Origin: Microbacterium sp.
GTDB taxonomy: Bacteria > Actinomycetota > Actinomycetes > Actinomycetales > Microbacteriaceae
NCBI GenBank assembly: GCA_003248655.1
Contig: QFPM01000013.1
Span: 1-64,000 of the forward strand
DNA: 64,000 nt
Reading direction: 5' to 3'
The notes under the pieces are model-generated. The model saw nothing but the letters and a program-made list of their open reading frames with translations, had not been told where the DNA came from and did not search any database. The translations under genes and the position numbers were made by a program. Positions 7,352-16,015 of this stretch are shown one piece after another (within the stretch, counting starts at the first letter, position 1; each line of letters opens with the position of its first letter).

Positions 7352-9028
7352 TCAGCCCCCGCGGATCAGGTCGGCGGCGCGCTCGCCGATCACGATCGCG
7401 GGGGCGTTCGTGTGGCCGCGGATGACCGTGGGCATGACCGAGGCATCCGCGACGCGAAGCCCAGAGACCCCGCGCACCTGTAGCGAGGGGTCGACGACCG
7501 AAGCCTGGTCGAGCCCCATGCGGGCGGTGCCGACGGGGTGGTAGAGGGTGTGCGAGTAGCGGCGCATCGACACTTCGGCGCGCTCGGCGGCGGTCATCGT
7601 CTCGCCGCCGACGGGCTGCACCCAGCCGCCGGTCGTGACGGCGCCGAGCGCCCGGGTCGCGATCAGCCGCTCGCACTCGGCGAGCCCGGCGAGAAGCGTG
7701 CGCGCGTCGACGCCGTCCGGGTCGCTCAGATAGCCGGGGTCGATGACGGCGGCGTTCGTGGGGTCGGCCGACGCGAGCCGGATCGTCCCGCGACTGCGCG
7801 GGCGCAGCAGGATCGCGCCGACCGTGATGCCCTCCGCGGGCAGCGGTACGAGGCCCTCGCCGACGTACGGCGCCGCCGCGAAGATGATCTCGATGTCGGG
7901 CAGTCCTTCCGGTGCGCCGGCGGCCTCGGCGACCGGCGTGCGCACGAACCCGTAGGCCTCGGCGACGTTCGAGGTGAGCATCCCGCGCCGCTGCGTGAGG
8001 TAGCGCACGAGCTCCGCCGGCTTCTCGGCGCCATAGAGAGTGCCCCCGGATGCCGCCGGCGCCAGCCCCGCGACGAGGTGATCCTGCAGGTTCGAGCCCA
8101 CGCCCGGCGCATCCACGACAACCGGGATGCCGTGCTCGGCGAGGTGCGCCGCGGGGCCTATTCCGCTCAGCATGAGCAGCTGCGGCGTGTTGATCGCGCC
8201 GCCGCACAGGATGACTTCGCGTCGGGCGCGCGCGTGGCGCGTGATGCCCGCAAGGTCGACGTAGACACCCGTCGCGCGCGGGGACCCGTCGCCGCCTTCC
8301 GCGAACGTCACCCGTCGCACGAGCGCGCCCGTGACGACCCGCAGGTTCGCACGCCGGCTCGCGGGGCGCAGGTACGCATCTGCCGTCGAGGCGCGGCCGC
8401 CGCGGTGCTGCGTCACCATCGTCTGCGAGAACCCCTGCCCGCTCGGCAGGTTCGCGGTCGTGACGGGGTGGCCGAGCTCGCGCGCGGCGTCCAGGAACGC
8501 CGCCGTGTGCGGCCGGGGATCGCGCTGACGCTCGACGCGCTGCGGACCGTCGGTGCCGAGCGAGGGGTCCGCGGCATCCTGCGTCCCCTCGACGCGCAGA
8601 AAGTACGGCGCGAGGGATGCCCACGACCACCCTTCGCCCGCAACCGAAGCCCACTCGTCGTAGTCCGCCGCGAAGCCGCGCACCCACATCATCGCGTTGA
8701 GCGACGACGACCCGCCGAGCGTCCGCCCGCGCGGCCAGTACACCGTGCGCCCCTCGAGCGCCGGCTGCGGCACAGTGTCGTAGTTCCAGTCATGGATGCC
8801 GCGGAACAGCTTCGAGAACGCGGCGGGCACGTGCAGCTCGAGCGCCTTATCGACCGGGCCCGCCTCCAGCAGCAGCACCGACACCGCCGGGTCGTCGCTC
8901 AGCCGGGCCGCGATCGCGGCACCCGCGGAGCCCGCCCCGACGACAATGTAGTCCGCCTCGAGCTCCGCGCGTCGACCCGCGAGTCCGGCCCGGCCACCCC
9001 GCCCCGTGCGAGCACCCCGCCCGTTCAT
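7352..9028 (-). CDS. GMC-family FAD-dependent alcohol oxidoreductase
   Basis: A 558-residue flavoprotein of the glucose-methanol-choline family, oxidising an alcohol to an aldehyde. The Rossmann FAD motif VVGAGSAGAAIAARLS is at about residues 29-44, the family signature GGSSSLNAMMWVRG follows, and the C-terminal region has YHPVGTARMG with the catalytic His and GHTNAPAIVIGERAADLI. The first 20 residues are a Gly/Arg-rich extension. ATG 9028 overlaps the stop of the aldehyde dehydrogenase gene (ATGA), so the pair is translationally coupled. Together they would convert an alcohol to the acid in two steps. Choline or polyol substrates are possible, but nothing in the sequence fixes one. Confidence 0.92.
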   Translation of the reverse strand: MNGRGARTGRGGRAGLAGRRAELEADYIVVGAGSAGAAIAARLSDDPAVSVLLLEAGPVDKALELHVPAAFSKLFRGIHDWNYDTVPQPALEGRTVYWPRGRTLGGSSSLNAMMWVRGFAADYDEWASVAGEGWSWASLAPYFLRVEGTQDAADPSLGTDGPQRVERQRDPRPHTAAFLDAARELGHPVTTANLPSGQGFSQTMVTQHRGGRASTADAYLRPASRRANLRVVTGALVRRVTFAEGGDGSPRATGVYVDLAGITRHARARREVILCGGAINTPQLLMLSGIGPAAHLAEHGIPVVVDAPGVGSNLQDHLVAGLAPAASGGTLYGAEKPAELVRYLTQRRGMLTSNVAEAYGFVRTPVAEAAGAPEGLPDIEIIFAAAPYVGEGLVPLPAEGITVGAILLRPRSRGTIRLASADPTNAAVIDPGYLSDPDGVDARTLLAGLAECERLIATRALGAVTTGGWVQPVGGETMTAAERAEVSMRRYSHTLYHPVGTARMGLDQASVVDPSLQVRGVSGLRVADASVMPTVIRGHTNAPAIVIGERAADLIRGG

Positions 9029-10719
9029 GCGGCGAACGCCTTCACGAGGGTGGCGCTCATCGCCGCCCAGTTGCCGTCGATGCGAAAGCGCGTGAACCCC
9101 TCGCACACGGCCGCGCCGGTGCGCGAGGTGACGAACCACGGCGGCTTCGGCAGCACCGACAGCCCTTGACCGTGCAGGGCAGACGAGGGCGATCGCGGGA
9201 ACGGCCGGAACGGCCCGCGCACGACCGTCCGCTCGACCCGGTCGAGCAGGAACGCGTTGTGCACGACACCTATGCCGCTCGGGGCATGTTCGACGGTTCC
9301 GCCGGGGAACGCGCCCCACGTCGCGGTCGGCGTCAGGAATCCGAAGGCCGTCCAGGCGTTAACCGCGACCGTTCCGTAATGCAGCTGTGCGATCGCGCGC
9401 TCGAAGCCCGACCCCAGGGCATCCTGCGTGACGGGATCGATCAGCACGTTGGCGCCGAGCGTGCCGACCAGCCGGTCGTTGGCGTGCGCGACAGCGGCGT
9501 CGAGGAACTCCTGCCCCGTGCCGCGCAGCGTCACGACCCCGAGCACGGGAGCGAAGTACTCGGTGCTCTCGAGCTCCGCCGCGTCGGAGACCTCCGTCTC
9601 GACGAGCGCCCGCGTGCCCCCGCCGCACCAGGCGGCGTCCGGGTACGACGAGCGCGCGGCATCCAGCCGGCTCTGGCTGTTCGGGTACCAGACGGGCCGT
9701 GCGGGAGCGCGGTCGTAGGCGACGCGCAGCTCGTGCAGGAACGCCTCACGCTGCGGCCAATCCTGCGAGAGCAGCACGACCTGCCCGGCGATGCAGTTGT
9801 GTCCGCTGTTGTGCAGGCGCATCGTCACGACGTGCTCCGCCTGGAAGCGCAGGTCGGCCCGCGACCACTCGCCCGGCACCACGATGATCGGCGAAACGCC
9901 ACCGAGTTCGGCCGTGATGGGCACCGAGAGCCCGGGCACGATCGCCCGGAAGGTCGCTTCGGAGCCGGTGATGTGCACGTGCGCGATCGACGTATGCCGC
10001 GTGAGGAATGCGCCCACCTCACCCCCGCCCGTGACAATCCGCAGGAACCCCGCGTCGATCAGCGGCGCGAGAGCGCGCGCGAAGACCGGCACCAGGGCAT
10101 CCTGTGTCGGGTTCACCTTCAGGATCACGACGCGGTTGGATGCCAGCAGCTCATACAGCACGTCGAGGAACGGGATCGAGGTGATGTTCCCCGCGCCTAG
10201 CACGAGCCCGACGCCGCCTGATTCTCCGGGCCGGCGCTGCCCGAGCCCCGCCTCGCGGGTGGCCTCGGCGGCAGTGACCCCCGGCTGCAGCCACACCTCG
10301 GTGCGATAGCCCGACAGCAGCAGCGCATCGACGGCGGTCAGCGGCGAGGTATGCACGATGGTGCGGTCGCCCGGCGCCTCGCCGAACCGCACACCGTCGA
10401 GGGGGCTGCGGCCCGCCGCGAGCGCGCCGAGCGTGTCGGCGTAGGCGTCGAGGGCGACGAGGGCGGCATACGGCCCCGACAGCCACTCCTCACCCCGCAG
10501 CGGATGCCCGGGGGCGAGCCCCTTCGACACCGAGGCGACGTCGGCCCACTCCGCGGCGACGGCGGCGGTCGCCGAGCGCACCTGCCGCAACACGGCCTGA
10601 CGCTCAGCGAGGGTGATCCTCGCCCACGCCTGGGCGCCCGTCTCGAGCTCGGCGATCGCCGTATCGAGCGCGGCAGCAACCGCGGCCTTCACCGTCGTAG
10701 GGCTCGTGGTTTTCGTCAT
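9025..10719 (-). CDS. Aldehyde dehydrogenase superfamily protein
   Basis: A 564-residue NAD(P)-dependent aldehyde dehydrogenase-like enzyme, somewhat longer than the usual 480-500. It has ILKVNPTQDALVPVF in the cofactor domain, ITGSEATF, the general-base region ITAELGGVSPIIV and a catalytic cysteine in SGHNCIAGQ near residue 307; STEYFAPVLGVV follows near the C-terminus. The extra about 70 residues lie at the C-terminal end, after the usual NAWTAFGFLTP region. ATG 10719 has an excellent ribosome site (GAAGGAG, 8 bases away), so an upstream in-frame start at 10728 is not needed. It is the first gene of a two-gene unit with the GMC oxidoreductase, whose product it probably oxidises. Confidence 0.9.
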   Translation of the reverse strand: MTKTTSPTTVKAAVAAALDTAIAELETGAQAWARITLAERQAVLRQVRSATAAVAAEWADVASVSKGLAPGHPLRGEEWLSGPYAALVALDAYADTLGALAAGRSPLDGVRFGEAPGDRTIVHTSPLTAVDALLLSGYRTEVWLQPGVTAAEATREAGLGQRRPGESGGVGLVLGAGNITSIPFLDVLYELLASNRVVILKVNPTQDALVPVFARALAPLIDAGFLRIVTGGGEVGAFLTRHTSIAHVHITGSEATFRAIVPGLSVPITAELGGVSPIIVVPGEWSRADLRFQAEHVVTMRLHNSGHNCIAGQVVLLSQDWPQREAFLHELRVAYDRAPARPVWYPNSQSRLDAARSSYPDAAWCGGGTRALVETEVSDAAELESTEYFAPVLGVVTLRGTGQEFLDAAVAHANDRLVGTLGANVLIDPVTQDALGSGFERAIAQLHYGTVAVNAWTAFGFLTPTATWGAFPGGTVEHAPSGIGVVHNAFLLDRVERTVVRGPFRPFPRSPSSALHGQGLSVLPKPPWFVTSRTGAAVCEGFTRFRIDGNWAAMSATLVKAFAA

Positions 10720-10778
10720 GGCACACACTCCTTCGTGGGGCCGTCATCGGGCGGAGCGGGCATCCCGCCCCGTCCGTG

Positions 10779-11039
10779 TCAGATGAGCGAGAGTTCGCGC
10801 AGCTTCGCCTCGACGTCGGCGTTCGACGGCTCGACGTGGTGGCTCGCATCGGGGTAGACCACGACGGGGATGTTCGTGCGCCCCGAGATCTCGCGCGCGA
10901 CATCCGCGGCCGAAGGATCTGCCTCGAGGTCGACGTAGGTGTACTCGATGCCGAGCCCGTCGAGCTGGGCCTTGGTGCGTCGGCAATCGCGGCACCAGTC
11001 GGCGCCGAACATCGTGATGGTGCTGTCGGTGGAGGTCAC
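10779..11039 (-). CDS. Mycoredoxin / glutaredoxin-like redox protein
   Basis: An 86-residue thioredoxin-fold protein with the active-site motif WCRDC (CxxC) near residues 15-19, the strand YTYVDLEADPSA, and the cis-proline loop TNIPVVVYPD. This is the pattern of actinobacterial mycoredoxins and NrdH-like proteins, which reduce disulfides or mycothiol mixed disulfides in the cytoplasm. The CRDC active site differs from the commoner CPYC or CGYC. GTG 11039 overlaps the stop of the upstream glycosyltransferase gene (GTGA). A TACGCT box 6 bases upstream could also drive a leaderless transcript of this gene alone. Confidence 0.85.
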   Translation of the reverse strand: MTSTDSTITMFGADWCRDCRRTKAQLDGLGIEYTYVDLEADPSAADVAREISGRTNIPVVVYPDASHHVEPSNADVEAKLRELSLI

Positions 11040-12175
11040 CCCTCCAGCGTACCACCTGCACCGCCCACCGGCTCCGGCCTGCGTCGCGCAGTCGCACCGA
11101 CCTCCGTGCGCTTGGGCGCGTACACCCACAGCGCGTGGAACACGAAGCGCACGATGAAGGCGGCGACGAGCGTGATGGCGGCGGCCAGGACGCTCGGGAT
11201 GTGCGTCCGCTGCACGAGCAACGCCAGCACCGGGATGCGCACGAGCGCCTCGAGGTTGTTGAACGTGAACGACTTGATGAAGCGCGTGCGCATCAACCCC
11301 GAATCGGCGCGCATATCGGCGAAGACGAGGTATTCGAGCAGCAGGAAGTTCCCGATGATCGTCACCTCGCTCGCGATGATCGCGGCCGGCAGGTAGCTCA
11401 TGCCGAGGTGGATGAGCGCCCACATGATCGCGAGGTTCGCGACCGCGCCGACGCCGCCGACGAGCGCGAACGCCGACATCCGGCCGAAGCGCAGCATCGT
11501 CAGCTGCGTGAGGAACCGGATGCCCTGGGTGACACTCGCCTTCGACTCGCCCGCGTGCCGCGTCGCGAACGCGAACGGGATCTCTCCGACGCGCAGCTGG
11601 CGGCGCGCGAGGATCTCGAGGAGGATCTTGAACCCGCGAGGACGCAACGCATCGAGGTCGACGGCGTCACGGTCGACGAGGAAGAAACCGGTCATCGGGT
11701 CGGTGCAGCCGTGGAGCTTCCGCGGGAACATCGACTTCGTCAGCGCCGTCGACGCGCGCGAGACGGCCGTCCGGGTCGCGCCCGCGAGCCCGCCCGCCGT
11801 GCCGCCCTTGACGTAGCGCGACGCCACGACGATGTCGACGTCGCCTGTGGCCGCGCGCTCCAGCATCCGCGGGATGTCCTCGGGCGGATGCTGCAGATCG
11901 CCGTCCATCACGAGGCACCAGCGGGACTGCGCGGCGCGGATGCCGTCGACGACGGCCCCGCCGAGCCCCGCGACCGGCTCGTCGCGGTGGATCAGGCGCA
12001 CCGGCAGGGTCGCGCTCGCTGCGACCTCGCGGACGATGTCGGGTGTGTCGTCGGTCGAGTCGTCGACGAAGAGGATCTCGGCATCGTGCCCGTCCAGCGC
12101 CGCGCCGACGCGGCGTACGAGCTCGGCGACGTTCGGTCCTTCGTTGAAGGTCGGAACGATGACGGTCAGGTCCAT
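11036..12175 (-). CDS. DPM1-like polyprenyl-phosphate glycosyltransferase with GtrA domain
   Basis: A 379-residue membrane protein. Residues 1 to about 220 are a GT2 domain (TVIVPTFNEGPNVAELV, metal-binding VMDGDLQHPPEDIP) like dolichol-/polyprenol-phosphate mannose synthases, which move a sugar from GDP- or UDP-sugar to a lipid phosphate at the inner face of the membrane. Residues about 233-360 are a GtrA domain with four hydrophobic segments, thought to aid flipping of the lipid-linked sugar. A DxD-like pair is present in LVMDGD. ATG 12175 lacks a strong ribosome site; a TACGCT -10 box lies about 45 bases upstream. It is translationally coupled to the mycoredoxin gene and lies at the edge of the polysaccharide locus. 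Confidence 0.9.
   Translation of the reverse strand: MDLTVIVPTFNEGPNVAELVRRVGAALDGHDAEILFVDDSTDDTPDIVREVAASATLPVRLIHRDEPVAGLGGAVVDGIRAAQSRWCLVMDGDLQHPPEDIPRMLERAATGDVDIVVASRYVKGGTAGGLAGATRTAVSRASTALTKSMFPRKLHGCTDPMTGFFLVDRDAVDLDALRPRGFKILLEILARRQLRVGEIPFAFATRHAGESKASVTQGIRFLTQLTMLRFGRMSAFALVGGVGAVANLAIMWALIHLGMSYLPAAIIASEVTIIGNFLLLEYLVFADMRADSGLMRTRFIKSFTFNNLEALVRIPVLALLVQRTHIPSVLAAAITLVAAFIVRFVFHALWVYAPKRTEVGATARRRPEPVGGAGGTLEG
11046..11051 (-). promoter_or_regulatory. -10 box (TACGCT) before the mycoredoxin
   Basis: On the minus strand TACGCT is followed by 6 bases (GGAGGG) and GTG 11039. It lies inside the end of the glycosyltransferase gene and could give a separate leaderless transcript. 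Confidence 0.38.
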
Positions 12176-12295
12176 GCGGGGGAGCTCGCGAATCGTCGGC
12201 GGAACAGGACCGTCTCAGCGTAACGGCCTCGTTCCGCCGCTACCCTGTGCGGACTCTGTCAGTTGGTTATGCGACAGCAGATGCTCACCGGACGT

Positions 12296-13456
12296 TCACC
12301 CGATCAGCTTTCGGACGTCGGCGACACCCATGCCGAAGCTGATGCGCACGCAGGGGAGGGCGAGCTTGTCGCCGCCGACGCTGACATAGCCCTGCTCGAT
12401 CGTGCGGGCGAGGTCGAATCCCGCCAGGCGCAAGCCCTCTTTCGCGCGGTCGTCGTAGTGCCCGTACGGGTACGCCATGACCTCGTGGGCATCCGCTGCC
12501 CCGACGCCGATGCCCTCGAGCGCGGTGGCCGAGGCCTGCATGTCGGCGGCGATTTCGTCGGGCGTGAGGTTCACCGTCTGGCCCTTCCCGTTCGCGCCGG
12601 CGGTGTGCATGTTGTTCGTGTGTGAGCGCGCCAGGATGAACGGATTCTGCGGGGAGGCCCCGTCACCGGTGATGTCGAATGACGTCGCCATCACCTGCAG
12701 CTGTTCGTTGATCGGGGATGCCATGGTCAGCCACGTCGGGTCGGCGTCGTCGTCGGTGACGATCACCGAGTGGTCGGGAAGGTACAGGGCGCCGTCGATG
12801 AAGGCGCTCAGCTCATCCCACGTTGGCAGATAGAAGGACGAGTCCTTGATGTACTGCATCACCCCCCGGTAGTCCTCGATGTACGAGTAGTTGCCGCGCA
12901 GCCACCCGCTTTCACCGCCGGGCTTGTCGGTGAACTGGTGGTACATCATGATCGGCACGCGTGCATTGGTCGCCGTCACGAGCTCGGGTGTCGTCCACGT
13001 TCCGTACAGCGTGAGTTGGTGGTCGGTGCAGGCGACGACGTCGGCGCCGTTGACGCGCGTCGCGGGGTTTCCCGCGTTCGCCGCGGGGTCGGCGGATGCC
13101 GCGGCGGCCGTTCCGGCATCCGCGTACCAGCCGGCGAACGCGCGCCCGTCGGCGCGGGGAATCGGCAGGCGGTCGAACAGGTGACCGACGACCTGGAGCT
13201 GCGGGTCGAGCGGCGCGCCGTCGAGTTGGAACGACACCGCGCACGCACCCGCGACGTGCGTGTTGTCGGCGAGCAGTTGCTCGGCGGGAGTGAGCGGTGT
13301 CGGTGTCGGACTCGGCGAGGCGCTGGCGGGAGAGCTCTGATGCGTCGCGCCGTGCGAGGGCTCGGCGATGCACGCGGCGAGCGTGCCGAGCGAGATGACC
13401 AGCGCCGTCGCGGCGCCCGCCCGCGTCATCCGCCGAACAACGCCTTTGTCGTGCAT
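12296..13456 (-). CDS. Polysaccharide deacetylase-like (CE4) lipoprotein
   Basis: A 386-residue secreted lipoprotein. The signal peptide (RRMTRAGAATALVISLGTL) ends in the lipobox LAAC with the lipid-bearing cysteine at residue 29, followed by a Ser/Pro/Thr linker. A segment at about 105-160 (AFAGWYADAG ... LTLYGTWTT) resembles one InlB-type B repeat. The C-terminal half resembles NodB/CE4 deacetylases: VPIMMYHQF, VIVTDDDADPTW for the metal-binding Asp pair, SHTNNMH in the His motif position (one residue longer than usual) and MAYPYGHYDD. It may remove acetyl groups from the locus polysaccharide or from peptidoglycan. The unusual His motif makes activity uncertain. ATG 13456 is the likely start; ATG 13429 is an alternative. 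Confidence 0.75.
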   Translation of the reverse strand: MHDKGVVRRMTRAGAATALVISLGTLAACIAEPSHGATHQSSPASASPSPTPTPLTPAEQLLADNTHVAGACAVSFQLDGAPLDPQLQVVGHLFDRLPIPRADGRAFAGWYADAGTAAAASADPAANAGNPATRVNGADVVACTDHQLTLYGTWTTPELVTATNARVPIMMYHQFTDKPGGESGWLRGNYSYIEDYRGVMQYIKDSSFYLPTWDELSAFIDGALYLPDHSVIVTDDDADPTWLTMASPINEQLQVMATSFDITGDGASPQNPFILARSHTNNMHTAGANGKGQTVNLTPDEIAADMQASATALEGIGVGAADAHEVMAYPYGHYDDRAKEGLRLAGFDLARTIEQGYVSVGGDKLALPCVRISFGMGVADVRKLIG

Positions 13457-13535
13457 CTCGGTGTCGCCCCTCACCCGGCGCCGTGCCGGGATCGGTGGCG
13501 ATCCTACGCGCCCGAGCCGGGCGCGGCGGTCAGGC

Positions 13536-13901
13536 TCAGGCGGAGATATCCCCTTCGGGCACACCGCGCACGCTCAGCGTGCGTCCGGACATCGCGACGA
13601 CCTGGAACGCAGTCGCCTCGGCGGGTGCGAAGACATCGAGCGGCAGCACGACCACGGGGATCTCAGTGCCACCGGCCGTCAGCACCGCATCGGCGTCGCC
13701 GCCCGTCGTGAGCGAGTACACGCGGGGGCGCAGCGGCTTGTTCGCTGCCCGCACCACGCCGCCGAGCAGCCGAGGGAACAGCACCCTCATCTGGTACCTC
13801 TCGACCTCGCCCACCTCGTCCGGATGACGCGTCGGAAGGAGTGCGACGAACTGCCCGACGAACAGCTCCACGGGAGCGGAGATCACGTTCGCGATGGACA
13901 T
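13536..13901 (-). CDS. Unknown 121-residue protein coupled to the nucleotidyltransferase
   Basis: I do not recognise this family. The sequence begins MSIANVISAPVELFVGQFVA, has a central LFPRLLGGVVRAANKPLRPR, and ends with a beta-rich stretch (VVVLPLDVFAPAEATAFQVV). It has no signal peptide or clear membrane segment. Its ATG shares one base with the stop of the upstream cytidylyltransferase-like gene (TGATG), so the two are probably co-translated and may act together. GC3-rich codons support it as a real gene. Confidence 0.6.
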   Translation of the reverse strand: MSIANVISAPVELFVGQFVALLPTRHPDEVGEVERYQMRVLFPRLLGGVVRAANKPLRPRVYSLTTGGDADAVLTAGGTEIPVVVLPLDVFAPAEATAFQVVAMSGRTLSVRGVPEGDISA

Positions 13902-14359
13902 CAGGCGCTCCCGCGCTCGCTGTAGTCGTGCAGCGTCTCGGCGGTGACGACCTCGAGGGCACGCCGCAACCGGGTGCTCGAGGTGTGCGCCGTGTACGGG
14001 AAGTACACGACCTCGACGCCGACGGCGCTGAACTCGCGCTCGAGGCGTTCGCCCTTCTCGGTGCCGCGCCAGTCGTCACCCTTGAAGAAGTGGGTGAAGC
14101 CCACCTGCCTCCAGGTGTCGAGCTTCTCGGGCACCGTCTCGATGTGCACGTGATCGACATAGCGGATGCCGCGGACGATCTCCGCGCGCTCGGCCGTCGG
14201 GATGACGGGATCGACGCCCTTCACGGCGCGCAGCATCTCGTCGCTCACGACCCCCGCGATGAGCACGTCACACTGGTCCTTCGCGTGGCGAAGGATGTTG
14301 AGATGGCCGACGTGGAAGAGATCGAACGCTCCCGCGGCATAGCCGATTCGCACTGTCAT
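13901..14359 (-). CDS. Cytidylyltransferase-like (TagD/GCT family) nucleotidyltransferase
   Basis: A 152-residue cytoplasmic enzyme of the nucleotidyltransferase superfamily, with the HxGH motif in FDLFHVGHLNIL (residues 13-24) and the C-terminal signature SSTRLRRAL (R-[ST]-x-x-[ST] type). Glycerol-3-phosphate cytidylyltransferases share RIGYAAGAFDLFHVGH-like N-termini. The substrate may be glycerol phosphate or another alcohol or sugar phosphate. A CDP-alcohol transferase is encoded at 20912-21649, so CDP-alcohol supply for polymer decoration is plausible. ATG 14359 follows a run of six G (GCTGGGGGGC) 4 bases away, a motif shared with two other leaders of the locus. Confidence 0.82.
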   Translation of the reverse strand: MTVRIGYAAGAFDLFHVGHLNILRHAKDQCDVLIAGVVSDEMLRAVKGVDPVIPTAERAEIVRGIRYVDHVHIETVPEKLDTWRQVGFTHFFKGDDWRGTEKGERLEREFSAVGVEVVYFPYTAHTSSTRLRRALEVVTAETLHDYSERGSA

Positions 14360-14362
14360 GTT

Positions 14363-14372
14363 GCCCCCCAGC
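14363..14372 (-). promoter_or_regulatory. Shared leader motif GCTGGGGGGC
   Basis: The same 10-base motif (6 or 7 G) precedes the leader ORF of UDP-glucose dehydrogenase (15902-15912) and that of the initiating sugar transferase (46795-46804). It is partly a ribosome site, but the GCT and the closing C are also shared. Confidence 0.45.
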
Positions 14373-14435
14373 AGATGACATGATCACCGAGCCCCCCGGC
14401 ACGGTGTGGTGCAGGCCCCCACAGCCTGCCCGACC

Positions 14436-14441
14436 ACTCTA
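14436..14441 (-). promoter_or_regulatory. -10 box (TAGAGT) for the nucleotidyltransferase gene
   Basis: TAGAGT on the minus strand lies in the gap between UDP-glucose dehydrogenase and the nucleotidyltransferase and would give a leader of about 70 bases ending in the GCTGGGGGGC motif. No clear -35 box is seen. Confidence 0.35.
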
Positions 14442-14495
14442 GCGCACCGCGGCGACCGGTCGCGACCGCAGCCGGGGCCTCTCAGCGCGGGCCGA

Positions 14496-15806
14496 TCAGC
14501 GCTTGCCGAGCCCCCGGTAGGTCCACCCGGCCGCGCGCCACCGCGCCGGGTCGTAGCTGTTGCGTCCGTCGATGACGTTGCGCTCCGCGACGAGCGGCCC
14601 GACGACCTCGGGATCGAGGTAGCGGTACTCGTCCCATTCGGTGACGAGGACCACGGCATCCGCCCCGGCGACGGTCTCATCGAAGCTCTCGCGGTAATCG
14701 AGCTGCGGATGCCGGGCGCGCGCGTTCTCGATCGCGGCCGGGTCGGTCGCACGCACAGTGGCGCCGAGGCCCCTCAGGCGCACCGCGACATCGAGAGCGG
14801 GCGAGTCGCGCACATCGTCCGAATGCGGCTTGAACGCGAGGCCCAGGACGGCGACCGTCTTGCCGAACGGCTCGTCGCCGAGCGCTTCGACCACGAGCGC
14901 CACGACGCGGTCACGGCGACGCAGGTTGATCTTGTCGACCTCTTTGAGGAACGCGACCGAGTCGCCCCGGCCGAGCTCCTCGGCGCGCGCGGTGAACGCG
15001 CGGATGTCCTTGGGCAGGCATCCGCCGCCGAACCCGACGCCGGCGCCCAGGAAGCGGCGTCCGATGCGCACGTCGTGGCCGATGGCATCCGCGAGCTGGG
15101 TCACGTCGGCGCCGGTGACCTCGGCGATCTCGGCCATCGCGTTGATGAACGAGATCTTCGTCGCGAGGAACGCGTTCGCCGCGACCTTCACGAGCTCCGC
15201 CGTCGCGTAGTCGGTGACCACGAGCGGGGTGTCGTCTGCGAGCGGAGTCGCGTACACCTCGCGCAGCGCCGCGTCGGCGATGGATGCCTGATCCTCCTGC
15301 GGCGGCAGGCCGAAGACGAGCCGATCGGGCGTGAGCGAGTCCTTCACCGCGAAGCCCTCGCGCAGGAACTCCGGGTTCCAGGCGAGCACGGCGCCGGTCG
15401 GCGCGATGACCTCGGCCAGGCGCGCCGCCGTGCCCACGGGCACGGTCGACTTCCCCGCCAGCACGTCGCCGGGGGCCAGGTGCGGCACGAGGGCGTCGAC
15501 GGCGCCGTCGACGTAGCTCAGATCGGCGCCCGCGCCTCCGCGCTGCTGCGGAGTGCCCACCGCGAGGAAGTGGACTCTCGCGCCGCCGGCATCCGCCATA
15601 TCGGTCGAGAATCGCAGGCGCCCGGACGCGACCGCGCGCGAGAGGAGCTCTGGGAGTCCCGGCTCGAAGAACGGCGCCTCACCGCGGCTGAGCGCCTCGA
15701 CCTTCGCCGCGTCGACGTCGATGCCGACGACGTCGTGGCCGAGCTCGGCCATCGCGGCCGCGTGTACGGCACCGAGGTACCCGCATCCGATGACGGAGAC
15801 CCGCAT
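14496..15806 (-). CDS. UDP-glucose 6-dehydrogenase
   Basis: A 436-residue cytoplasmic enzyme that oxidises UDP-glucose to UDP-glucuronate with two NAD+. The N-terminal Rossmann motif is VIGCGYLGAVHAA (residues 5-17), the catalytic cysteine lies in GVGFGGGCLPKDIRAF (about residue 262), and the C-terminal UDP-binding domain contains LGLAFKPHSDDVRDSPAL. The length is normal. Only two bases separate its start from the stop of a 28-codon leader ORF, so its translation may depend on that ORF. Within the locus it supplies the acidic sugar donor for the polysaccharide. Confidence 0.95.
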   Translation of the reverse strand: MRVSVIGCGYLGAVHAAAMAELGHDVVGIDVDAAKVEALSRGEAPFFEPGLPELLSRAVASGRLRFSTDMADAGGARVHFLAVGTPQQRGGAGADLSYVDGAVDALVPHLAPGDVLAGKSTVPVGTAARLAEVIAPTGAVLAWNPEFLREGFAVKDSLTPDRLVFGLPPQEDQASIADAALREVYATPLADDTPLVVTDYATAELVKVAANAFLATKISFINAMAEIAEVTGADVTQLADAIGHDVRIGRRFLGAGVGFGGGCLPKDIRAFTARAEELGRGDSVAFLKEVDKINLRRRDRVVALVVEALGDEPFGKTVAVLGLAFKPHSDDVRDSPALDVAVRLRGLGATVRATDPAAIENARARHPQLDYRESFDETVAGADAVVLVTEWDEYRYLDPEVVGPLVAERNVIDGRNSYDPARWRAAGWTYRGLGKR

Positions 15807-15808
15807 GC

Positions 15809-15895
15809 TCAGGCCGCCCCGGTCGCGGCGAACCGCGTCTCGGTCGTGACGAGACCCGTCCCGCCATCCGTGGCGTGATCCGTGCGTTCAGACAT
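15809..15895 (-). CDS. Small leader ORF before UDP-glucose dehydrogenase
   Basis: A 28-codon open frame begins MSERTDHATDGGTG and ends 2 bases before the dehydrogenase ATG. It is preceded by the run-of-G motif (15902-15912, 6 bases from ATG), and most of its codons end in G or C, as in real genes here. No family is known. It may be a coupling or attenuation leader peptide. The dehydrogenase itself has no other ribosome site except within this ORF. Confidence 0.4.
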   Translation of the reverse strand: MSERTDHATDGGTGLVTTETRFAATGAA

Positions 15896-15957
15896 GTGCA
15901 AGCCCCCCCAGCTGCCGTCGTGCTGTCCCCACCCTCCCCAGGGATGAGACATTGGTC

Positions 15958-15963
15958 ATGCTA
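15958..15963 (-). promoter_or_regulatory. -10 box (TAGCAT) for the leader ORF / UDP-glucose dehydrogenase
   Basis: TAGCAT on the minus strand stands about 60 bases before the leader ORF start in the divergent gap 15896-16015. No good -35 box is visible. Confidence 0.3.
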
Positions 15964-16015
15964 CCTGCATTCTGTTTCCCGCATGTGAAGAGCTTTCCCG
16001 AGAGAGGATCCGAGG

